Shown here one piece after another: positions 37,109-45,500 of a stretch of DNA of 64,000 nt (the stretch's first letter is position 1; every line of letters begins with the position of its first letter). The stretch covers positions 248,001 through 312,000 of the forward strand of contig NZ_JAPDDR010000001.1 in assembly GCF_025950095.1 (NCBI RefSeq), given 5' to 3'. The notes below the pieces were generated by a model. That model worked only from the letters and a program-made list of their open reading frames with translations, made no database searches and was not told the origin of the DNA. The translations under genes were made by a program, and so were the position numbers. This DNA comes from Luteolibacter rhizosphaerae (GTDB taxonomy: Bacteria > Verrucomicrobiota > Verrucomicrobiia > Verrucomicrobiales > Akkermansiaceae).

Positions 37109-38111
37109 ACGCTCGATCTCCGCAGCGCTTCTGATTCTCACCGGCATCGCGCCGGCAAATCAGACACTGGAATCCAATCTCCGGACCAATGGGCCCGGAG
37201 TGCAGGTAGCCTTCGAATCCGTGCGGGCCGTGCTGCAAAACAGCAGCGCGGTGATCCAGCGCGGGAACAAGGAAATCGCTTACGGCACCGTGATGTCCGC
37301 GCAGGGCGTTATCCTCACCAAGGCCAGCGAGATCGGCGACGCCAGCGGCCTGACTGTCACCGTCGGCACGCAGGTCTTCAAGAATCCCGCACTGCTTGGA
37401 ACGGACACGACTTGGGATGTCGCCCTGCTGAAGGTCGATGCCCAGGGGCTGACCCCGGTGCAACTGGCTACCGATCTCCCGGATCCTGATCGCGGGACCT
37501 GGGTGGTGGCAAACGGCGCGACCAGCCGTCTCAAGCGTCGTCCGCAGGTCGGCATCATCTCCGCGAATGCACGCGAGATTTTCCCGTCCGGTGGCGTCGT
37601 GATCGGTGTCACCTTCAAGGAGGACGAGGAGTCGAAGGAGCTTTTGGTCAAGGAGGTCCACGAAGGCAGCGGCGCTGCCACCGCCGGTATCAAGATCGGT
37701 GATGTGATTGTCGCTGTCGGCGGGCAGGACGTGGCCGACCATGACGGACTCGCCAAGGCAGTGGAGAAGCGTCGTATCGGTGAAGATCTCGAGGTGACCG
37801 TGCAACGGGAGGGCAAGAAGATCACAATGACGGTGCGTCTATCGGGACGGACCGATCTCTTCGAGGAAGAGCTTACGCGGAATGACCAGATGAGCGGAGC
37901 TTTCTCTCCGCGGCGCAGCGGTTTCCCGCGGGTAATCCAGCACGACATCATCGCCAACCGCAGTACCATCGGCGGTCCCGTGTTCGACCTGGACGGACGC
38001 TGCCTGGGCATGAACATCGCCCGCGCGAACCGCTGCGAAACCTTCGCGATTCCCGCCGGGGATCTGCGCAGCCTCGCCGACCGCTTGATGACCCAGGCGG
38101 GGGTCAAGTGA
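37098..38111 (+). CDS. Catalytically dead trypsin-like/PDZ pseudoprotease
   Basis: With GTG at 37098 (signal MNAKRSISAALLILTGIAPA) the protein is 337 aa and overlaps the active protease gene by 11 bp; ATG at 37065 is an alternative. The fold matches S1C-PDZ, but the catalytic sites are lost: LTAAHV becomes LTKASEIG, and GDSGGP becomes STIGGPVFDLDG with Ile at the Ser position. The Asp strand is still recognisable in TTWDVALLKV. A PDZ domain (about 180-260, AGIKIGDVIVAVGG) lies between the halves of the protease fold, so the order is unusual. It may be a regulatory or scaffolding subunit for the upstream protease. Confidence 0.88.
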   Translation: MNAKRSISAALLILTGIAPANQTLESNLRTNGPGVQVAFESVRAVLQNSSAVIQRGNKEIAYGTVMSAQGVILTKASEIGDASGLTVTVGTQVFKNPALLGTDTTWDVALLKVDAQGLTPVQLATDLPDPDRGTWVVANGATSRLKRRPQVGIISANAREIFPSGGVVIGVTFKEDEESKELLVKEVHEGSGAATAGIKIGDVIVAVGGQDVADHDGLAKAVEKRRIGEDLEVTVQREGKKITMTVRLSGRTDLFEEELTRNDQMSGAFSPRRSGFPRVIQHDIIANRSTIGGPVFDLDGRCLGMNIARANRCETFAIPAGDLRSLADRLMTQAGVK

Positions 38112-38210
38112 CCCGCTCTATCGGATGGTGCTTCCCCTCGCCGCTCTTCCAAAAAGCGACCGGATTCCCATTGGCGGAACGACGTCTCGGGCGTATTCTC
38201 CAACAAGAAG

Positions 38211-38771
38211 ATGAGCGAATCGGAAAGCGATCTGGAGATCCACCTGCAGGGCAAGATCCTGCTGGCGGATCCGTCCCTGCACGATGGGATTTTCGACCGT
38301 TCGGTGATCCTGCTAGCCGATCACTCGGCGGAGGAAGGAGCCTTCGGGCTGATCCTCAACCACCCCACCGGGCACAATGTCGGTGACTTCCTGAAGGAGG
38401 ATGCGTTCGATCCCTTGAGAAACATTGCGGTTCATCTCGGTGGCCCTGTTTCCCGCGAGCATCTGACCTTCTCCGCTTTCTGGTGGACGGAGGACGATCG
38501 TCTGAAATGGCATGTCCGAATCCCGGTCGATCAGGCGATTCGCCGCAGCCGTCAGCCCGGTACCTTGGTGCGAGCTTTCGTCGGCTACTCCGGGTGGACC
38601 GCAGGTCAGCTGGAAGGGGAGATCAAACGGAACACCTGGATCACCACGCAGCCGAATTCCGATCTGCTGGGGCAGACGCATGATCGCGACCTCTGGGCCG
38701 GGATCTTGCGTTCGATGTCACCTTACCATCGTGTGCTCGCCGAGGCACCCGACAATCCGCGGGCGAACTGA
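38211..38771 (+). CDS. YqgE/AlgH family protein
   Basis: This 186-aa protein matches the YqgE/AlgH family, with GKILLADPSLHDGIFDRSVI near the start, GAFGLILNHPTGH and VGYSGWTAGQLEGEI. The molecular function of the family is not settled. Length is normal. It has no signal peptide and is probably cytoplasmic. It lies about 100 nt after the pseudoprotease, with no clear terminator between them. Confidence 0.92.
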   Translation: MSESESDLEIHLQGKILLADPSLHDGIFDRSVILLADHSAEEGAFGLILNHPTGHNVGDFLKEDAFDPLRNIAVHLGGPVSREHLTFSAFWWTEDDRLKWHVRIPVDQAIRRSRQPGTLVRAFVGYSGWTAGQLEGEIKRNTWITTQPNSDLLGQTHDRDLWAGILRSMSPYHRVLAEAPDNPRAN

Positions 38772-38884
38772 AGGACGAGCCCCGTGGAATCCGCCAGCCT
38801 CGGGTAGGTTGAAACACGCAATTGTGCGCGTGGCGCTTGCGCACCCGGGGAATGGGGCGAGATTTTAGCGATCTGATTCCTTCC

Positions 38885-39385
38885 ATGACTCCCATCCTTC
38901 ATTTCAACATGATGAAGCGGAGGTCGCGCACCGGCCTCCTAGTGTCGCTCGCGCTTCTGGGGCTAATTCTGCTTTCCGGCGAATCCCATTCGGCCACGGG
39001 GCGATGGCTGGCCTACGCCGCCACCTGTGCGGCGATCACCTTCGCGATCTACCAGATGCCCGGTAGTTCACGTGTACTGTTGGATGCCGAAGGGATCTCT
39101 ATCCGCTCGCCCTTCTGGAAACAGCGTCTCGATTGGCAGAATATCCGGCGCTTCGTGCTGGTCGATCTCAGCGGCGGTGATCCGGAGCTCTCCGGTCGCA
39201 GGAATTGGATCGGCTACTTGATGAACGAACGGCAACTCGCGGCGATGCCGCAGGAGAATGTGAAGCTCTTCGAGCCCTTCGGCTGTCATGGTTTGCTGCC
39301 GGCCATGGACAAGGTGGACCCGCACATGATGGTCCGCCTGCTCAACGGTGCGCTCCGCAGCCAGCGTGGGGAAGAGAGCTCCTGA
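38885..39385 (+). CDS. Hypothetical PH-like membrane protein
   Basis: With ATG at 38885 the product is 166 aa. It has two close hydrophobic stretches (about 16-32 and 43-58), then a soluble part (RVLLDAEGISIRSPFWKQRL, LDWQNIRRFVLVD) of the kind seen in bacterial PH-like domains that follow two spans. Upstream GTG/ATG codons (38822, 38852) and the double ATG at 38909/38912 are alternatives. No named family. It converges on the nuclease-family gene. Confidence 0.65.
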   Translation: MTPILHFNMMKRRSRTGLLVSLALLGLILLSGESHSATGRWLAYAATCAAITFAIYQMPGSSRVLLDAEGISIRSPFWKQRLDWQNIRRFVLVDLSGGDPELSGRRNWIGYLMNERQLAAMPQENVKLFEPFGCHGLLPAMDKVDPHMMVRLLNGALRSQRGEESS

Positions 39386-39397
39386 TGTTAGGACGCC

Positions 39398-40291
39398 TTA
39401 CTCGTTCGGCGCAGCCTTCGCTTCCCCGCCGAAGGTGAAAGTGATCAAGACGGGCCAGTGATCGCTCGCGCCCTTCGGGGCTTCGGCGAGACGGGCCGTC
39501 CCGCTTCCCAATCCCTTGGTGAGGATGTAGTCGAAAGTGGTCGGCTCGTAGGCGCTGCTGCCGCGCCAGCTCAGTCGCTCGGCACGCGGCACGGCGTTCC
39601 AGGTATTGTGGAAGCCGCCGGCGCTTAGGATTTCCAGAGTCTTGTCACCAAACTGGCCGTCGTGATTCGTGTTGAGATCGCCCGCGATCACCACGCCGCG
39701 CACGCGGCCCTTGAAGGTGGCCCTCTCCATCTCGGCGATGTGGCGTAGCAGCTGGTGGGCGGATTCTTCCCGCATCCGGTAGTTGCCCGCATCTTGTTCC
39801 GGAGATCCGCCGCCACGATTGCTCTTCAGGTGGACCGCATAGACCAGGAGCACGCCGGTTTCAGGAGCGGGGAGATTCACCGCGGCGAAGCTGAAGCCGC
39901 GGGGCGGGGTGTCCGCGCTTTGCTTCCATGCTTCCGCCCAAGTGGCTTCCACCGGCAGCTTGCTGGCGATGCCTACTTGCTGGGGCCAGAGTCCGGCCCC
40001 TTGATCGTTCCGGAAGGAGGAGACCACCACCGCTCGCAAGTCCGGCACGCTGGAGGCCAGATCGGCGAATACCTGCCAGTTGCGCAGTTCCTGGCCGATG
40101 AGGATATCCGGCTTCTCGCGCTGCACGACTTCGGTCACCAGTTTCTTCTGTGTATCGACCGCGGCCTCCTCGGGTTTCGGGCTGCCGCCGGGATACCATT
40201 CGACATTCCACGCCATCAGGCGGACTTCAGTGGCGGAAGCGCCGGCCATGGCGAGCAGGGAAACCAAGGCGGCGAGACGGGAGATTTTCAT
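39398..40291 (-). CDS. Secreted endonuclease/exonuclease/phosphatase family protein
   Basis: With ATG at 40291 the protein is 297 aa with a signal peptide (MKISRLAALVSLLAMAGASA). EEP-fold motifs are visible: LMAWNVEWYPGG at the N-terminus, DILIGQELRNW, VVIAGDLNTNHDG near the centre and GASDHWPVLI at the C-terminus. The family cuts phosphodiesters of nucleic acids, lipids or inositol phosphates, and the exported location suggests scavenging of DNA or phosphate. The long frame up to 40585 has no signal peptide and is not used. A CTCGCAAACCC/GGGTTTTGCGAG hairpin (40325-40352) lies in its leader. Confidence 0.9.
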   Translation of the reverse strand: MKISRLAALVSLLAMAGASATEVRLMAWNVEWYPGGSPKPEEAAVDTQKKLVTEVVQREKPDILIGQELRNWQVFADLASSVPDLRAVVVSSFRNDQGAGLWPQQVGIASKLPVEATWAEAWKQSADTPPRGFSFAAVNLPAPETGVLLVYAVHLKSNRGGGSPEQDAGNYRMREESAHQLLRHIAEMERATFKGRVRGVVIAGDLNTNHDGQFGDKTLEILSAGGFHNTWNAVPRAERLSWRGSSAYEPTTFDYILTKGLGSGTARLAEAPKGASDHWPVLITFTFGGEAKAAPNE

Positions 40292-40642
40292 GGATCGTAG
40301 GGCGCGGTGGGAGCGGAGAGGGAACTCGCAAACCCGGCATGGGTTTTGCGAGCAGATCAAATGCCGAATCAGGGTGTTCGTCTGATTAGCTTGGCGGTCG
40401 GCCTTCGTCGAGCGGGAATGCTTCCCGCCGCAGGGCAATGCATCTAGAGATTCGGACCACGGATCGACGCGAAAGGGCTCCAACTTCCGAAGGGGATCAG
40501 CCAAGCTGCCGACCATACTGACCGGATCAAAGATTCGGACGGCAGATCCCATTCGCGTCAATTGGCGTCCATTCGCGGTTCTCAATATCTAAGTGCGCTT
40601 GCCCTGCTTCCCGCCGGATCGGGGATTACACGAAGAAAGAGC
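40292..40642. other. Intergenic region with hairpins and a degenerate repeat
   Basis: No gene of quality is seen. It holds a hairpin at 40325-40352 with a 1-nt bulge (near the nuclease gene start), a GCGGGAA/TTCCCGC hairpin at 40412-40428, and a repeat-like tract at 40551-40581. The region separates two minus-strand genes. Confidence 0.4.
40551..40581. repeat. Threefold degenerate ATTCGCG/ATTGGCG tract
   Basis: Three consecutive 10-11 bp units (ATTCGCGTCA, ATTGGCGTCC, ATTCGCGGTT) lie in tandem. They resemble short 'ATTCGTGTCC'-type dispersed repeats that I recall from other bacterial genomes; this is memory, not a search. Only one copy is in the window. Confidence 0.35.
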
Positions 40643-41212
40643 TCAGCGGACCCCGAGAAATCTGCGTGCCTCGGGATCCAGTTCTCTCCAAGTCCCGGCC
40701 TCCAAGGGAGCCAAAGTCAGCTTGCCGATCGCCACGCGGATCAGCCGCAGGGTGGGATGGCCCACGGCGGCGGTCATGCGGCGCACTTGGCGGTTCTTCC
40801 CTTCGGTCAGGGTCAGCTCCAGCCAGCAATCGGGAACGCTCTTGCGGTAGCGGACCGGAGGATCGCGGGGCGGATGAAGCGGAGCGGGGTCAAGCAGGCG
40901 GGCGCTGCAGGGCAGGGTGCGGTGTCCCTTGAGATCCAGTCCGCCGGCGGAAAGGCGCGACACCGACTCCGGGGCGGCCAGGCCCTCCACCTGCACTTGG
41001 TAGGTCCGGGGGTGGCCATGCACCGGATCGAGCAGGCGGCTCACCACGGCGCGCTCGTTCCCGAGAAGAAGGAGCCCCTCCGAATCCTGATCGAGGCGGC
41101 CGATGGGGAAAACGTCCTTTGGAAAGCCGAACTCCGCCAGGGTCCGTTGGCCGGGGTGATCGGGCGTGAATTGGCTAAGGACGCCATAAGGTTTGTGAAA
41201 GGCGATCAGCAT
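40643..41212 (-). CDS. RNA pseudouridine synthase (RsuA/RluE type)
   Basis: ATG at 41212 gives 189 aa starting MLIAFHKPYGVLSQF, which matches the usual N-terminus of compact RluE-like enzymes. The catalytic Asp lies in GRLDQDSEGLLLL (near residue 46), and NRQVRRMTAAVGHPTLRLIR is the conserved C-terminal segment. It would convert a uridine in rRNA to pseudouridine. No S4 domain is present, as in RluE. Upstream ATGs at 41299 and 41275 are possible, but they fall in a region with a long inverted repeat (41241-41275). Confidence 0.9.
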   Translation of the reverse strand: MLIAFHKPYGVLSQFTPDHPGQRTLAEFGFPKDVFPIGRLDQDSEGLLLLGNERAVVSRLLDPVHGHPRTYQVQVEGLAAPESVSRLSAGGLDLKGHRTLPCSARLLDPAPLHPPRDPPVRYRKSVPDCWLELTLTEGKNRQVRRMTAAVGHPTLRLIRVAIGKLTLAPLEAGTWRELDPEARRFLGVR

Positions 41213-41401
41213 CGGAAGCTTGCTGCCGCTAGGAAAGTGAATGGCCCCGCCGGTCACAAGGATCGACGGGGCCATCTTTTCCCCCCCCAGGGAAATCATG
41301 GAAATCTTGCAGTTTGCTGCTGGCGCTCTTAGGCTTGGGTGCCGCCGTGAACGTGTGAAATTAATGCCACGAAAGCGTCAGTTCAACAATGCGTGTTGAT
41401 A

Positions 41402-41421
41402 CTTACGGGAATCTACGTAAG
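41402..41421. promoter_or_regulatory. Inverted repeat upstream of the LuxR-type gene
   Basis: CTTACG (41402-41407) and CGTAAG (41416-41421) are perfect arms with an 8-bp spacer, 29 nt before the GTG at 41451. This could be an autoregulatory site for the LuxR-type protein. It is short, so chance is possible. Confidence 0.35.
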
Positions 41422-41450
41422 ATTCTTCCGATCCTTAGCTCAGCCGTCCC

Positions 41451-42512
41451 GTGCTCGGAAAATCTTACTTCGATTTAGCTCAAGCCATCTATCGCGCCAC
41501 TAATTTCGACGATTTCGTGGATCTTTTGGTGGCCAAGGTGCCGCATTTGATCGGAGCGGATGAGGTGGTGGTGCTGGAGAAGAGCCCCTTGAGCGGCTAC
41601 AGCGCCGTTTCGGACCACGGTCCGCTGGCGAAGCGGCTGCGTGAAAAGCTGCCCACGATCAACCGCTTGATCGTGGAACACCCGATTCAAGGACGGGTGG
41701 ATTTCGACAAGCCGGGGGACCTCGGCTTCGCGATGAGCGACTACACCGCGCCGGGCGACTACAAGCAGAGCCGTTTCGTGCAGGAAGTCTTCGGTGACTT
41801 GGCGCCGAACGAGGTGCTTTTCGGGGCGATCTCGGTTTCACGCCGGCGGAATGCCTACATTCATTGTTACCTCGCGGCGGGCGCGTTTGCCTTCCAAGCC
41901 CGGGAGCGCTTCGACGCGATCTTGCTGACCGCCCGGGGCGTGCTGGATCGCATGGCGGCTCTGAACGTGGAATCCTCGGTGAGAGCGAAGCTCTTGGAGG
42001 GCACGACCAGTTCGCCCATGGCGGTTTTCGCTGTGACTCCGAACGGGAAAGTATTCGCCGTGAACCACGCCGCAGTGGCCCTTTCGGAAACTTGGTGGGG
42101 GCCGGACGAGCCCACCTTGGAACTCAAGCCGGATCTGGTGGCGGAGTTGGATCGCGAACTGGATCGGAGTTGGGACAATGCGGTCACACCGCTTTGGAAG
42201 GATCTGGTGCTTGATCTCGGAGGTGGTGAATTGACCTTCGCCGCGCTGCCGAAGCTCAGCGGGGAAACGCTTCTCCTCCACCGGATGGCGGGCCCGGGCG
42301 ATGCCGAGGAGGCGGTCAGCATTCTGACCAAACGCCAGCGCGAAATCATGGATTGGATCGCCGAGGGCAAAACCAGCTCGGAAGCGGCCATCATCCTGGG
42401 AATCAGTCCCCGGACCGTGGAGAAACACCTCGAGGCCGTGTTCCAGCGGCTGGGTGTGGAGAACCGCATTGCGGCCATGCGCCGCTATCTCGATTTGAAG
42501 CGCGGGATTTGA
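41451..42512 (+). CDS. LuxR-type (GerE HTH) transcriptional regulator
   Basis: The start is GTG at 41451. The protein is 353 aa with an uncharacterised N-terminal and central sensor part (about 1-280; FGAISVSRRRNAY and LLTARGVLDRMAAL are GAF-like) and a C-terminal GerE/LuxR winged HTH (about 290-350, LTKRQREIMDWIAEGKTSSE, GISPRTVEKHLEAVFQRLGV). It lies 45 nt upstream of the DUF1592/DUF1552 pair on the same strand and may control it. No receiver domain is present. Confidence 0.88.
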   Translation: MLGKSYFDLAQAIYRATNFDDFVDLLVAKVPHLIGADEVVVLEKSPLSGYSAVSDHGPLAKRLREKLPTINRLIVEHPIQGRVDFDKPGDLGFAMSDYTAPGDYKQSRFVQEVFGDLAPNEVLFGAISVSRRRNAYIHCYLAAGAFAFQARERFDAILLTARGVLDRMAALNVESSVRAKLLEGTTSSPMAVFAVTPNGKVFAVNHAAVALSETWWGPDEPTLELKPDLVAELDRELDRSWDNAVTPLWKDLVLDLGGGELTFAALPKLSGETLLLHRMAGPGDAEEAVSILTKRQREIMDWIAEGKTSSEAAIILGISPRTVEKHLEAVFQRLGVENRIAAMRRYLDLKRGI

Positions 42513-42557
42513 GCCGATGGCCTCGGCCCGGCGACAAATCATCGCTACCGGGCGCGT

Positions 42558-45500
42558 ATGGCAGGGCTCATGCATTTCTCGCGAATCCATTCCTGCCTGT
42601 GGTTTACGGGAGTGGTGCTTGCGGCTCGCACGCAGGGGGCTCCCTTCGGAGATGGGATCAAGCCGCTGTTAGAGCAGCACTGTGTCTCCTGTCATTCGGA
42701 GAAGAAGCACAAGGGTGACTTGAATCTCGAACGGTTTGAGACCTTGGATCACGCGCTGAAAGAGCCGCGGATCTGGCAGCAGGTGATCGAACAGATCGAG
42801 GAGGGAGAGATGCCTCCGGAGGACGAACCCCCGCTCTCTGCGGAGGACAAGGAGAAGCTTTTGGGCGGTGTCCGGGAGATGTTGCACGATGCCGCGCTGG
42901 CCAATGCCGGCGATCCGGGGCCGGTCGTGCTGCGGCGTCTGTCGAATGCCGAGTACACATGGACCCTGCGGGATCTGACCGGGGTGGGGTCGCTCGATCC
43001 GGCGCGGGAGTTTCCGGTCGATGGGGCCGCCGGAGAGGGCTTCACCAATGCGGGGGCGGCACTGGTGATGTCGCCGGCGCTGGTGAGCAAGTATCTGGAA
43101 GCGGCCAAGGATGTGGCGGCGCATGCCGTGCTCCTGCCGGACGGGATCGAATTTTCCCCGCACACGACGCGTCGGGATTGGACGGAAGTGAAGCTTGCGG
43201 CCATCCGGGAGATCTACTCGCGTTACTCGGTGCCGGGAGAGGGGATGGCCTTGAACCTGCAGGGCCTCCGCTTCCAAACCCTGGATGGAGGCTCCCTGCC
43301 GCTTGAGAGGTATTTCGCAGCTACTCTTGAAGATGCCGGGCGCTTGGCGGAGGGGGAGTTCAAGGATGTGGCGGCGACGCGGCAGCTCAGCGCGAAGTAT
43401 CTCAAGATCCTTTGGGATGCGCTGAACGAGACCGATCCATCCTACCCGATGGCGGGCATCCGCGAGCTGTGGCAGGCGTCCAAGCCGGGAGATGGGAAGG
43501 TCTTGGCGGATGCGGTGAAAGGCTGGCAGCAGTCCTTGTGGCGCTTCCACTCGACCGGGCAGATCGGCAAGCCCAATGGCCCGAAGTCCTGGCAGGAAGC
43601 GGTGACACCGATCGCCAAGGCCCGGGAACTAAGATTGAAGATACCCGGGGAATGGAAGGGGAATGCGGTGGTATCGCTGCTCACGCAGGACGCGCGTGAT
43701 GGCAGCGAGGGGGATGCAGTGCGCTGGGAGGAGCCGAGCTTGCTGCACGGCAAGCTCCCGCCGATTCCCTTGCAGCAGGTCGAAGTCTTCGATGCCAAAC
43801 TAGGCGAGCTGTTAGGCAAGGAGTCTTCGCGCACCGTGGCCTATTTGGAGGTGCTGGAAGAGCTCAAGGCGGGCAAGGCTCAAGCGGTCGTGGTGGCGGA
43901 GCGCGGACTGGATGAACGCGTGCTGCAGCGATGGATTGATCTAGCAGGAATTGGTGGTTCAGGCACACCGGAGATCCGGGGGCACTTCAAGACGAAGCTT
44001 TCCGATATCGGCGGGTTTCCGGATGTGAAGGGCTGGGGATCGGCCCAGACACCGAGCATGACGGTGAATGGTGCCGGAGAGACGGTGCGCTTCAGCACGC
44101 TGACGCTCCCTCCGCGCAGTGTCTCGCTGCATCCGTCGCCCGATCGGGAGGCGTCGATTGTTTGGCGCAGCCCGATTGCAGGGAAGCTGCGGGTCTCCGG
44201 GGAGGTAACGGATGCCGACGGGAGCTGCGGCAATGGCGTGGCATGGCGGGTGGATCGGATCTCGCGTTCGGGGCGGCTTGGCGTGGCTGCCGGGATGATG
44301 GATAATGGAGGGCGCGATTCTTTCGCTTCGGAGGGAGAAGTCGCGGTGGGGGTGGGAGATTTGATCGCTCTGGGAATCAACCCGCGTGATGGAAAGCATG
44401 TATGCGATACCACTCAGGTGTCGCTGGTGATGACCGAGGTGGCAGGTGGGGCGAGTTGGGATCTGAAGGAGGTGATCGACCGCGTGGATGACGGCAATCC
44501 GCTTCCCGATACGGCGGGGCATCCGGAGGTGTGGCATTTTTGTGCGACTGCTTTGAAGGAGGAGAATCGATCGAAGCTGCCCGAGGGCTCGGCTTTGGCA
44601 AAGTGGGTGAAGCTTGTGACGGATGGTGGCGCGCGCGAGGAGGTCGCCGCGGCGGCCAAGGCGGTGCAGGATCTTCAAGCTGGAGCTGCAGATGTGAACG
44701 AGGCGGATCTCAAGCTGCGGTCGCTGCTTGCGGATATCGACGGGCCGATGGCTTGGGGCGTGATGGCACTGCGAGGATTGGAGCAGGATGACCTGCGTGC
44801 CGAGGGAGCGGGTCGGATGGATTTCAAGATCCCCGCGAGATTGGCGGAAAGTGCGGAGGTCGTGGTGAAGGCGACCTTGGAATCAGGCAGCGTGGTGACG
44901 AGCCTTGCCGCGACCGATGGATCGAGATCGATCCACTCCGGGGAAATGCCGGTGCTGGCGAAGGATGCGGCGGTGGAGCGGGTGAGCAATGGCTTCGGTG
45001 CCTTCCACTCGGTATTCCCCGCGGCGCTCTGCTATTCGAAGATCGTGCCCGTGGATGAGGTGGTGACCCTGCGCTTGTTCTATCGCGAGGACGAGATGTT
45101 GCAGCGGTTGGTGCTTGATGAGGGCGAGACTGCGGAACTGGACCGGCTGTGGGACGAACTGGAGTTCGTGAGCCTCGCCCCGCTGAAGCTCGTGGATGCC
45201 TTCGAGCAACTGTCCCAGTATGTGACGCAGGGCGGGAATCCGAAGGAGATCGAGCCAATGAGTCAAATGGTGACGGAAGGAGCGGATCGTTTTCGAGCAG
45301 CGATGGTGGCGGCAGAGCCGGGGCATGTGGAACGCGTGATCTCGTTTGCGGATCGTGCGTGGAGGCGCCCCTTGGCCGATGCGGAGAAGGAGGCGCTGCG
45401 ACAGCTCTACAGGAAGCTGCGTGCGGAGGAATTGGCGCATGAGGATGCGGTGCGCCTGGTGCTCGCGCGGGTGCTGACCGCACCGGCCTTCCTCTACAAG

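Noticed and set aside
41241..41275. 9-bp inverted repeat ATGGCCCCG/CGGGGCCAT followed by CTTTT
   Set aside because: It looks like a plus-strand terminator, but no plus-strand gene ends nearby, and the loop is long (17 nt). It may be part of the coding start of the pseudouridine synthase if a longer start is used.
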